Shown: piece by piece, positions 37,236 through 44,742 of the stretch
Numbering within the stretch: position 1 is the first letter of the stretch
How the letters are laid out: every line of letters begins with the position of its first letter
Assembly (NCBI GenBank): GCA_025056455.1
Contig: JANWVY010000002.1
Location: forward strand, 544,737-608,736
Direction of reading: 5' to 3'
Source of the DNA: Bryobacteraceae bacterium
GTDB lineage: Bacteria > Acidobacteriota > Terriglobia > Bryobacterales > Bryobacteraceae
DNA length: 64,000 nt
Translations under genes and position numbers: made by a program
Notes under the pieces: generated by a model
Database searches by the model: none
Told to the model about the DNA's origin: nothing
The model's input: only the letters and a program-made list of their open reading frames with translations

Positions 37236-37251
37236 ATTGACTAATGTCAAT
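37236..37251. promoter_or_regulatory. Perfect ATTGAC-N4-GTCAAT palindrome before a receptor gene
   Basis: ATTGAC (37236-37241), TAAT, GTCAAT (37246-37251). It matches the N4-spaced dyad of Crp/Fnr/FixK/Dnr sites. It is only 21 bp from the receptor ATG at 37215, right upstream of the ribosome binding site, a position better suited to a repressor or to a very short leader than to classical activation. Confidence 0.5.
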
Positions 37252-37287
37252 AAGACGACTCCTGAGGAATCAAATGTTACAGTAGAG

Positions 37288-37309
37288 CTACCGCAGATTT
37301 CAGCGGTAG
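37288..37309. repeat. Hairpin in the gap before tRNA-Arg
   Basis: CTACCGC (37288-37294) and GCGGTAG (37303-37309), 8-nt loop. It is in the 219-bp gap between a receptor gene and tRNA-Arg, downstream of the tRNA on the minus strand. No T-run follows, so termination is possible but not shown. Confidence 0.4.
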
Positions 37310-37434
37310 GAATGCGGACCCGCACTCGGCGGAAGACCGTCGGGCTGTATCCGCGGCAGGCCCCAGAGGGCTAGAGCAACCGCCGCGATCCGTGCGCCAT
37401 GTTGTAATGACGAGACTGTAGGATCGATCGAGAG

Positions 37435-37512
37435 TGGTACGCCCGAGAGGATTCGAACCTCTGACCTTTTGCTCCGGAGGCAAACGCTCTATCCAGGCTG
37501 AGCTACGGGCGC
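37435..37512 (-). tRNA. tRNA-Arg (anticodon CCG)
   Basis: 78 nt including encoded CCA (37435-37437). On the minus strand the acceptor GCGCCCG pairs with CGGGCGT (one G-U pair at the end); the anticodon stem TTTGC/GCAAA encloses CTCCGGA with anticodon CCG at 37475-37477; the T arm reads AGAGGTTCGAATCCTCT. Decodes CGG. Confidence 0.97.
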
Positions 37513-37641
37513 GTGCTCCTATTGTATCCGCTCTTCGCCCGCACGAACAACTTCCGAGAGACCCGCTGCGGCAGCTCCGGCTAGGACCGCGATGCTACCT
37601 GCCTCCTCGCTCCTATCTTAGTCCTCACCGCCCGGGCTTCC

Positions 37642-38904
37642 TCACAAAAGCTTTCGCAGTTGCTGGGCGGCGATCAGCACCGGATCCCAGACCGTGGAAT
37701 AGGGAGGGGCGTACGCCAAATCAAGCCAAGCCAGCTGATCTACGGTCATACGCTGAGACAGCGCTACCGCCAGAACGTTGATCCGGCCCGCAGCGGCCTC
37801 CTCACCAACCAAGCAAGCCCCAAGCAGGCGTCCCGTGCGGCGATCTGCTGTGAGCTGGACGGAAGTGGGGCGCCCCTGAAAATAAACCGCTTTCTCCCGG
37901 GCTTCAACTGTCACCGATACTGGTAGGAATCCTTCGCTGCGCGCCATGGCCTCCGACAGCCCGGTAAACGCAACGCACAAGCCACAAACCCGGAGGATGC
38001 CGGTTCCTACAATGCCGGGAAATTTTTCTCTGCCTCCAGCAGCGACTGTGCCCGCTACACGGCCCATCTTGTTGGCTGTCGTACCCAGTGGAATCCAGTC
38101 CGGCCGGCCCGTCACCAGATGAAGCGTTTCCGCGCAATCGCCAGCCGCATAAATGTCGGCAAGGTTCGTCTCCATGCGTTCGTTTACACAGATAGCGCCT
38201 CTTGCGCCAGTTTCCACTCCGGCCTCACGAGCGAGATTCGAATTTGGCTGTAATCCGCAAGCAAGCAACGTCAACTCCGGCGAAACGAGATCCGTGACCC
38301 TTGTTTCCGGCCGGAATTCAATCCGGCAGCGCTGTAAATGCGGAACCACACGCCCGGTAAGCCAGGGATCTTCGCGGCCAAGCACATCTTTGCGCGCCTC
38401 ATAAAGCGTCACTTTGAGCCCATGCGCGCGCAGCATCTCCGCGGCCTCAAGCCCGATATAACTCGACCCGACGATGGCCGCTTGGCGCGGCCGCTGCCGT
38501 TCTAGGTGGGATTTGAGCTGCTCGGCATCTTCCCAGGTGTCGATTCGGAAAGCGCCCGGGATGTGGCAAGCTCGAAAAGCGCCGGTTGCAAAGATCAGCT
38601 TGTCGAAAGGGATGATTTCACCCGTCCGCAAGCGAAGCTGCCGCCGAGGATAAGAAACTGCGACCACCTCGGCTTCCGTCCGGATGCGAATCTTGCGCTG
38701 GCTCTCAAAAAAATCGCGGGAGTAAATTTGTAACTGGTCCAGCTTGGCCACCCGCCCCTCCAGGAAATACGGCAAGCCGCAAGCTGCCCAGGAGATGTGA
38801 CGTGACTTCTCAACAACCGTGATTTCAAGCTTTGGATCGAGCCGCCGCGCACGAGAAGCCGCGCTCAAGCCTGCGGCGACACCACCGATGACCACCAAAT
38901 GCAT
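37642..38904 (-). CDS. CoA-disulfide-reductase/NADH-oxidase-like flavoprotein
   Basis: FAD- and NAD(P)H-dependent pyridine nucleotide-disulfide oxidoreductase of the single-cysteine class. The FAD motif is VVIGGVAAGLSAASRARR, the redox Cys is Cys42 in SWAACGLPYF, the NAD(P)H motif is AIVGSSYIGLEAAEMLR (about 144-160), and the second FAD motif is DIYAAGDCAE. The C-terminal dimerisation domain follows (to about 420). This class includes CoA-disulfide reductase, NADH oxidase and persulfide reductases; which one applies cannot be told. It lacks the rhodanese domain fused in some relatives. It lies on the same strand as the sulfatase gene upstream. Confidence 0.85.
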   Translation of the reverse strand: MHLVVIGGVAAGLSAASRARRLDPKLEITVVEKSRHISWAACGLPYFLEGRVAKLDQLQIYSRDFFESQRKIRIRTEAEVVAVSYPRRQLRLRTGEIIPFDKLIFATGAFRACHIPGAFRIDTWEDAEQLKSHLERQRPRQAAIVGSSYIGLEAAEMLRAHGLKVTLYEARKDVLGREDPWLTGRVVPHLQRCRIEFRPETRVTDLVSPELTLLACGLQPNSNLAREAGVETGARGAICVNERMETNLADIYAAGDCAETLHLVTGRPDWIPLGTTANKMGRVAGTVAAGGREKFPGIVGTGILRVCGLCVAFTGLSEAMARSEGFLPVSVTVEAREKAVYFQGRPTSVQLTADRRTGRLLGACLVGEEAAAGRINVLAVALSQRMTVDQLAWLDLAYAPPYSTVWDPVLIAAQQLRKLL

Positions 38905-39014
38905 GAATTCGAAATCGACCTTCTAAGCCTTTCCTGAGTCGGACCGTAATCGCGAAACGAGACACTGGCCACCCGCAAACGGATCCAATCCAAAAGCCAA
39001 GGGCGCCCAGCGCT

Positions 39015-40781
39015 CTAGTCTAGCCGCGTCAGGGCTACATAGCGCACATCGGCAACCGACCCTGCCTTGACCTCTACCGCTCGCAGCGTCAGTGGAGCTC
39101 GCGTTTTTGGAAGGCGGATCGTACCGAGACGAAGGGGCCGGAAGTCTTTCACATAGCTCTCCGTTCTTTTGACCCGGTCCTGCTGCGCGCCGACGAGCGG
39201 CGGGTCATGCGCCGGCTGAATCACGGCGCTGACGCTCTGGCCGGCAAAGCTCATTTCCACGGTGGACCCCACATCGGCCTCGGGGCATGTGTAGTACAAA
39301 TCTGCAGCATAGTTGCCCGCATGCAAAACTTCTACATCCCACTGAATGCGGTCCTCCGCCGACCGCCAGTTGGTGAAAAAAGAGTCATTGGGGTGCCGGG
39401 AGCTACGCCGAACTCCGCCCAGGGGAACTCCATCGCGCGCCGGCAGCAGAGTGAACCGCGCGTAGCCCACGGGAAAAGGCCGGTCATCCGTGTCGAGCAA
39501 GGAAAACATTTCGCTAGCCCATTGTTTTTGTGCCGCTCGTAACTGAGCGGCCACATCGGGTCGCTCGGAGGCGACATCCCGGCTTTGCCCTGGATCGGCC
39601 TCCATATCATATAGCCGGCCTTCGGAGTCCAAACAGTATCTCTGCGTACGGACACTCACGCGCTTGCCCTGAAGCGAGAAAATCATCCGGTCTGGCCAGT
39701 GCGGGGCCTGCCCCAGAAGCAATGGCTTGAGGCTCACCCCATCGAGGGGTTTGCCAGCCGGCCGAGTCAGGCCTGCAAGATCAGTTAGCGTAGGGAGCAG
39801 ATCGATCGCGGCGGCAATCTGAGGAATTTGTGTTCCTGGCCGAATTTGCGCGAGCCAGCGCACCAACAAAGGCGAACGTACTCCCCCTTCCTCCGTTGAT
39901 CCTTTGATCCCTCTCATCCCGCCATTCCACCGCCAACTGTTTGGCCCGTTATCGCTGAAATAAACGACAATCGTATCCTTCTCCAAGCCTAGCTGGCGCA
40001 GCTGCGACAACAGGCGGCCAACGTTCCAGTCGATGTTTTCGCACATGGCCAAAGCGGCACGCGTCATTTGGAGGTCTTCCAGATCGGGCCGGGAGCCTCT
40101 TAGCGGGAGATCGGCCTCGGAGAATTTCAGCCAGAAGTTGCCTGGCACCTGCATGGGCGAATGGGGCGTGTTGAGCGCCAGGTAACAAAAGAAAGGGTTG
40201 CGCCGGTTCCGTCGTATAAATTCAATGGCGCGGTCGGTGAAATCATCCGTTAGGTAACCGTTGCCCCGTACCAAGTTACCGTTGTGCTCCAGTTCCGGAG
40301 AAAAGTAATGCCCCCAGTGTCCCTGCGTGAAGCCGTAAAATTCCTCAAACCCTCGGGCATTGGGATGGTAGGGGTGTTGGGAGCCATTGTGCCACTTGCC
40401 GAAAAGAGCTGTGCGGTAGCCGGCTGCGCGGAAAATCTCGGCGATCGTCGTCTCGTCGGTGTTCAAACGCTCCTGCCCAGCGGTTACGCCCCGCACGCCT
40501 CCGCGCGGGTGATAGCGGCCCGTCAGGAATTCCGCCCGCGTAGGCGCACACAGCGGACAAACGTAGAAGCGATCGAAGCGTGCGCCGTCACGGCCGAGGG
40601 AGTCAATCGCGGGGGTGGAAAGGTTGCGGTTGCCATGGATGCTCAGATCCCCCCAGCCTTGATCGTCTGCAAGAATCACGACCACATTGGGGCGAGGACC
40701 AGCTGCACTTTGCGCGCGGGCAAGGGAGACGGTTCCGCTTGCCAGTTGCAAAAACTGCCGGCGCGGGATTAAGCTCAGCAT
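39015..40781 (-). CDS. Exported sulfatase
   Basis: Type I sulfatase of 588 aa. The ATG at 40781 gives an export signal with twin arginines (MLSLIPRRQFLQLASG). The metal-binding pair is in VVVILADDQGWGD (Asp39-Asp40). The signature CAPTRAEFLTGRY holds Cys78, which needs oxidation to formylglycine for activity. FGKWHNG and YFSDNGPNSW complete the active site. The C-terminal part (about 470-588) adds a domain with a beta-sandwich look. Targets are likely sulfated glycans or sulfate esters; no sulfatase-modifying enzyme is in the window. It follows the SDR gene on the same strand, 122 bp downstream. Confidence 0.88.
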   Translation of the reverse strand: MLSLIPRRQFLQLASGTVSLARAQSAAGPRPNVVVILADDQGWGDLSIHGNRNLSTPAIDSLGRDGARFDRFYVCPLCAPTRAEFLTGRYHPRGGVRGVTAGQERLNTDETTIAEIFRAAGYRTALFGKWHNGSQHPYHPNARGFEEFYGFTQGHWGHYFSPELEHNGNLVRGNGYLTDDFTDRAIEFIRRNRRNPFFCYLALNTPHSPMQVPGNFWLKFSEADLPLRGSRPDLEDLQMTRAALAMCENIDWNVGRLLSQLRQLGLEKDTIVVYFSDNGPNSWRWNGGMRGIKGSTEEGGVRSPLLVRWLAQIRPGTQIPQIAAAIDLLPTLTDLAGLTRPAGKPLDGVSLKPLLLGQAPHWPDRMIFSLQGKRVSVRTQRYCLDSEGRLYDMEADPGQSRDVASERPDVAAQLRAAQKQWASEMFSLLDTDDRPFPVGYARFTLLPARDGVPLGGVRRSSRHPNDSFFTNWRSAEDRIQWDVEVLHAGNYAADLYYTCPEADVGSTVEMSFAGQSVSAVIQPAHDPPLVGAQQDRVKRTESYVKDFRPLRLGTIRLPKTRAPLTLRAVEVKAGSVADVRYVALTRLD

Positions 40782-40903
40782 GCCGATAGAATACCAGCCT
40801 CGCACTGCAAGAATGCTTCCGCGGCCTTTGCAAACCACAACTTCTCCGGAACAGCGAGGCTTTCCGAGACCCTGCCTGCGCCCTTCGCGCCGACACAACA
40901 GAC

Positions 40904-41659
40904 CTACCCGCGCCCCACAAACGGCATGGCCGAAGCCATGACGGTCATGAACAGCACGTTCGCCTCGAGCGGAAGCGTCGCCATGTACACAATGGCGTCG
41001 GCTACATGCCGCACGTCCATGCGCGGTTCGACCGCTACTGCGCCATGGGCCTGCAACACTCCTTGCGTCATTCGCGCCGTCATTTCCGTCGCCGCGTTGC
41101 CAATGTCAATTTGAGAACAAACGATGTTGTGGGCGCGCCCGTCTAAGGCGATGCTCTTGGTGAGCCCAGTAACGCCATGTTTGGCCGCCGTATAGGGCGC
41201 CGAGAACGGTCGCGGCGAATGCGCGGAAATCGATCCGTTGTTGATGATGCGCCCGCCCTTGGGCGTCTGCGACTTCATCACGCGAACGGCCTGCTGCGCG
41301 CAGAGAAACACGCCGGTGAGATTCACATTCACCACCGCCATCCATTGTTCATAACTCAGCTCCTCTAGGGGAATGGCCGGCGCCGACACCCCTGCATTGT
41401 TGAAAAGCACATCCAAACGTCCGAACTCCCGGACCGTGCGAGCAAAAAGATTCTCCACGGATGCTGGACTCGTCACATCAGTGGGGACAACGAGCATCCG
41501 CGCTGAACCCTCTCCCGCCGCTGCTGTCTTCTCGAGTTCAGACTCCCGCCGGCCTGCCAGAACAACTGCAAACCCTGCTCGGTGCAAGGCCAGTGCGGCT
41601 GCCCGGCCGATGCCACTGCCGGCCCCGGTCACAACCGCGATTTTTAGCTGATCTGCCAT
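40904..41659 (-). CDS. Short-chain dehydrogenase/reductase
   Basis: NAD(P)-dependent oxidoreductase of 251 aa. Seen: the cofactor motif [14 protein letters not shown], the stabilising NNAGVSAPA, the catalytic Ser in NNGSISAH, and the YTAAKHG catalytic Tyr-Lys pair. The start at 41659 ([12 protein letters not shown]) is chosen because the longer frame from 41701 would overlap the end of the symporter gene. It sits between a symporter gene and a sulfatase gene on the same strand, so oxidation or reduction of the imported sugar or sugar acid is a reasonable guess. Confidence 0.88.
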   Translation of the reverse strand: MADQLKIAVVTGAGSGIGRAAALALHRAGFAVVLAGRRESELEKTAAAGEGSARMLVVPTDVTSPASVENLFARTVREFGRLDVLFNNAGVSAPAIPLEELSYEQWMAVVNVNLTGVFLCAQQAVRVMKSQTPKGGRIINNGSISAHSPRPFSAPYTAAKHGVTGLTKSIALDGRAHNIVCSQIDIGNAATEMTARMTQGVLQAHGAVAVEPRMDVRHVADAIVYMATLPLEANVLFMTVMASAMPFVGRG

Positions 41660-41687
41660 CTTTTCATTGTTAGCCAGCTGCTGGGCT

Positions 41688-43337
41688 TTAGTCCTTCCCA
41701 CTGGGAACCAGTCCGAGATTCTTTTGAGGGAAGTAGCGCCGCAAGGTCGTTTCCGACGGTTTCGGCGTCACCAAGGACACAGCCCACAGGAGAAAGCTTG
41801 ATACGAGGGTCATCGGTACGACAGGAAGAAACCCAGCCACAGAGGTCCCCGTGGGTGTGCGTACCAGAAGATCAATTCCGGCAAACCTGGAAATCACCTG
41901 GGGAGGACCAACTGGCGCCGGAACCTGGGCCTGAAACACAGCAATGCCGATCACAGCAGCAGCCGTGAACAACGTCGCCGCCAGAGCACCCCACTTGGTG
42001 CTCCTTTTCCAGAACAAAGCTGCTACCAGGAGCGGACTGAGGGCTGCGTAACCGGAAAAAGCGTATTGCACAGCCAGATCGAAGATGTTACTGGGATAGC
42101 GCAGAGCTACCACATAGGCGCAAATGGTGAGCAGGATGACAAAAGCGCGTCCCATGTTTACTTGAACGGTTTCGCCAAAGCGGTCCCGGCCGCCATAGTA
42201 GGCGAAAACGTCTTCGGTGAACATCGTAGAAAGGGCGAGAATTTGCGAGTCGGTGGCCATCACAGCAGCCATAATGCCTGCACCCAGCAAGCCGGCCAAC
42301 CACAGCGGAGCATAGCGTTCTAACAGCACTAGCACAATGTCATCGGCGGCCATCTTGGCTCGCAGCTCTGCTCGTTGTTCGGCTGCAAGCGACGCCCCGT
42401 GGCGCGCCAGCTCGTTGCGAGCCTCAATCTTAGCCTGGACTTTTTCGGAATCCGTCACGCGGTTTGCCGCTACACCCAAATAGACACACGGCAACCAGAT
42501 GGCCAAAATACACAGCGGATAGAAAATCACTGTCTTTTTAAACTGACTCATGTGCCGCGCCGTCAGACAGAAGATCGCAATGTGCGGAAAAGCAATCGAA
42601 GACAGTGGAATGAAGGTGTAGCTCAGGAAAAACAACGGCGGCACCCGCTCGCGAGTGAGCAGGGCAGCCGTTGAGGGTTTGCCAAGCAGCTCTTGCATGG
42701 CTTGCTGAAATCCTCCCATGCCCTTGCCAATCAGCGTGAGAGCGATTGCTCCAAAACTCAAAAACAGCACGGTTTGGAAAGTATTCACCCAGGCCGTCCC
42801 GCGCATCCCGCCAAAGAAAACGTAACTCATCACGGTGAGGGCAACGACTGCGCCACCCAGCCAGTACGGCACCAGGCCCCCACTGATGGCCTGCAAAGCA
42901 GCGCCCCCGCCCATTACACCGATGATGATATACGGCACTAGAAGAGCCGCCTGCACTAGAAAAATTACCGTGCCGATGTGACCACACTCCCAGCGATCGC
43001 GAAACATTTGCACAGGAGTCATGAAACCAAACTTCTTGCCCAAGGCCCAGATGCGCGTGCCGATCACGAATAAGGTGAGCGGAATCACCAGGGCGCTTGA
43101 GGAAGCCATTAACGGGTAGGTGACGATGCCATTGTGAAAAGCGTGTCCCGAGGAACCTAGGATGGTGAACGCCGTCATGTTGGCGCCAAACAAGGACAAC
43201 AGAAACACGTAAGGGCCAAGTGAACGGCTGGCAAGGAAATAATCTTCGGCGCCTTCTGGGTGCGGGCGCCGGAAAGCAAACACCCCAATGTAGAGAACAA
43301 TTCCGAGATAGGCGAACACAAAGAGCGTAGGGATCAA
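41688..43337 (-). CDS. Sodium/solute symporter (SSS family)
   Basis: Inner-membrane cotransporter with about 13 transmembrane segments and 549 aa, as usual for the family. The N-terminal [20 protein letters not shown] and the signature [20 protein letters not shown] (sodium-binding Ser/Thr region, about residues 340-360) are clear. A charged insert around residues 280-320 ([21 protein letters not shown]) is larger than usual. Its start overlaps by 4 bp the stop of a DUF3311 gene, a pairing known for such symporters. With the sulfatase, SDR and cupin genes it suggests uptake of a sugar, organic acid or amino acid. Confidence 0.92.
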   Translation of the reverse strand: MIPTLFVFAYLGIVLYIGVFAFRRPHPEGAEDYFLASRSLGPYVFLLSLFGANMTAFTILGSSGHAFHNGIVTYPLMASSSALVIPLTLFVIGTRIWALGKKFGFMTPVQMFRDRWECGHIGTVIFLVQAALLVPYIIIGVMGGGAALQAISGGLVPYWLGGAVVALTVMSYVFFGGMRGTAWVNTFQTVLFLSFGAIALTLIGKGMGGFQQAMQELLGKPSTAALLTRERVPPLFFLSYTFIPLSSIAFPHIAIFCLTARHMSQFKKTVIFYPLCILAIWLPCVYLGVAANRVTDSEKVQAKIEARNELARHGASLAAEQRAELRAKMAADDIVLVLLERYAPLWLAGLLGAGIMAAVMATDSQILALSTMFTEDVFAYYGGRDRFGETVQVNMGRAFVILLTICAYVVALRYPSNIFDLAVQYAFSGYAALSPLLVAALFWKRSTKWGALAATLFTAAAVIGIAVFQAQVPAPVGPPQVISRFAGIDLLVRTPTGTSVAGFLPVVPMTLVSSFLLWAVSLVTPKPSETTLRRYFPQKNLGLVPSGKD

Positions 43338-43555
43338 TCGCTGCTCCTGTCGACTTCCTGCTCAAGGTCCGAAGGCCAGGCGACTTTCACCAAAAGAAAC
43401 ATCAGCAGCGACGCGCCAACCGTATAAAGCGCGTGATAGGTGAGACCGACCGGCAGGAAGCCAAAGGCAAAAGGATGCGCCGTTCGCCAAAACCAAACGT
43501 CCTGATGCAATGCCCAGTAAATGACAACTAACGCCACAACGGCCGCTCGTTTCAT
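43334..43555 (-). CDS. DUF3311-type small membrane protein
   Basis: 73 residues with two transmembrane segments (about 5-22 and 38-58) separated by a short polar loop with [13 protein letters not shown], the pattern of DUF3311. These proteins are regularly encoded next to SSS symporters and are thought to be accessory subunits. The ATGA overlap with the symporter start supports coupled translation. Confidence 0.85.
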   Translation of the reverse strand: MKRAAVVALVVIYWALHQDVWFWRTAHPFAFGFLPVGLTYHALYTVGASLLMFLLVKVAWPSDLEQEVDRSSD

Positions 43556-43584
43556 GCTATGACCCTAGTGTACACGCACCGGTC

Positions 43585-43908
43585 TTAGCTCTTCGGCGGA
43601 GGGCTGAAGACAACCAGCACAACCAAGCGCTCCGGGCCTGGATTTCGCATGGCATGGCTCACGCCGGCGCGAGCTAGAATCACATCACCAGCTTCCACCA
43701 AGCTCACTTGCTCGCCAACTGTGGCCTCTCCCCGGCCTTGGAGCACGACATACATCTTGTCCTGGTCAGTATGTACATGCGCCTGATGTTGCTGCCCAGG
43801 CTCAAAGCAATTCAGGCCGACGTAAAGGTGGTCCCCCCCGCAGAGTGAAACCTTACCCATTTTCGAGGGCGAAAACTCGGCCTGTGAAACTGGATTTCGC
43901 ACGATCAT
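43585..43908 (-). CDS. Cupin-domain protein
   Basis: Single small beta-barrel of 107 aa. Motif 1 reads QHQAHVHTDQDKMYVVLQG, with the two His and the acidic ligand for a metal; motif 2 is GDVILARAGVSHAMRN. No signal peptide. Small cupins of this type include isomerases, dioxygenases and sensors, so the function is open. It is codirectional with DUF3311, 29 bp upstream, and is likely the first gene of the symporter-SDR-sulfatase run. Confidence 0.85.
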   Translation of the reverse strand: MIVRNPVSQAEFSPSKMGKVSLCGGDHLYVGLNCFEPGQQHQAHVHTDQDKMYVVLQGRGEATVGEQVSLVEAGDVILARAGVSHAMRNPGPERLVVLVVFSPPPKS

Positions 43909-43986
43909 AATTTTTCGGTTCCTCCCAGGCGTTGTGCAAGCAAAGCTCTCGATGACGGACTTCGGGCGCTCAGCCGAGGCCGGATC

Positions 43987-44006
43987 TCAAGCGATTCAGC
44001 GCTTGA
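43987..44006 (-). terminator. Hairpin after the small lipoprotein gene
   Basis: TCAAGCG and CGCTTGA form a 7-bp stem around a 6-nt loop, 26 bp past the stop of the gene at 44032-44151. No T-run follows, so it may not be an intrinsic terminator. Confidence 0.35.
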
Positions 44007-44031
44007 CAAGAGGGCCAAAGCGCAGCCGTAG

Positions 44032-44151
44032 CTAGGAGACTCGAGGAGGAGGCGGGGGTACCGGCGTCTTGACCGTGTTTTTATCGTTCGTGCACCCAGC
44101 TAGGGCAACTAAGAAAACTGCCAGCATCCAACAAATCCATCGATTCCCCAT
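44032..44151 (-). CDS. Small lipoprotein (39 aa)
   Basis: Reads MGNRWICWMLAVFLVALAGC followed by TNDKNTVKTPVPPPPPRVS. The hydrophobic stretch ends in the lipobox LAGC, so Cys20 should be lipidated; the mature part has only 20 residues with a poly-proline run. The +2 residue is Thr, which by the E. coli rule favours outer-membrane sorting. The ribosome binding site is weak (GAAAG). Lipobox plus matching frame length make a real gene likely, though short. Function unknown; entericidin-like or envelope accessory peptides are similar in size only. Confidence 0.6.
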   Translation of the reverse strand: MGNRWICWMLAVFLVALAGCTNDKNTVKTPVPPPPPRVS

Positions 44152-44280
44152 AAGCGCTTTCTACACAATCCTTATCCACGCTGGCAAGGGCCCACCCGCG
44201 CGGGGGTTGAGCGCAACCGTTTCAGCCAAGCTTGACGCGTGTTCGGTTGCCAGGCAGGTACGCCTCAGAGGGCAAGAATG

Positions 44281-44688
44281 CTAGGCAGCTGCCACAGCTG
44301 TCGTTTCTAGTGCCACATCAATCGCGGGAGCATTCAGCAGGGTGTTGTGAATCAAGCAGCTTTTTATCGCTCGCAGTACGCCTTGCTGGTGCCGTTCGTC
44401 AAGAGCGGGCAAGCTCACCTGGATTCGGAACTGGCTCAACCTCGCTGGCCCCGGCGATTTTTCCGCCTCAACCCGCACTTCTAGGCCCTCGGCGCTGAAA
44501 CCGCGAGTTCTCAGATACTCCACTGCGTAGTAAGCGGCGCATGTGCCAAGCGAAGCCAGCAGCAACTCTGGAGGTGTCATGCCCTGATCTTCGCCGTTGT
44601 TGGAGAGCGGCTGGTCGCAAATCACACGGTGGCCACGCGCCTCGGCGCAGAAGCGCACGTTGTTTTCGTGTTTCACCACAACATTCAT
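44281..44688 (-). CDS. OsmC/Ohr-family protein
   Basis: 135-residue peroxiredoxin-like protein of the OsmC superfamily. The two reactive cysteines are Cys50 in LLLASLGTCAAYYAVEYL and Cys111 in AIKSCLIHNTL, the spacing expected for a thiol peroxidase that removes organic hydroperoxides. The N-terminal beta-sheet is shorter than in Ohr, and the protein resembles the YhfA-like subgroup more than Ohr itself. Cytoplasmic. No ohrR regulator is nearby. Confidence 0.88.
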   Translation of the reverse strand: MNVVVKHENNVRFCAEARGHRVICDQPLSNNGEDQGMTPPELLLASLGTCAAYYAVEYLRTRGFSAEGLEVRVEAEKSPGPARLSQFRIQVSLPALDERHQQGVLRAIKSCLIHNTLLNAPAIDVALETTAVAAA

Positions 44689-44742
44689 ATTGGCTTAGAT
44701 GCAAATTCTCTCCCCAGGTGACAACCTCGGCCCTAGCCCCGG

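Noticed and set aside
37277-37483. 68-codon frame over tRNA-Arg
   Set aside because: Typical spurious translation of a tRNA gene (contains RGSNPLGRTT).
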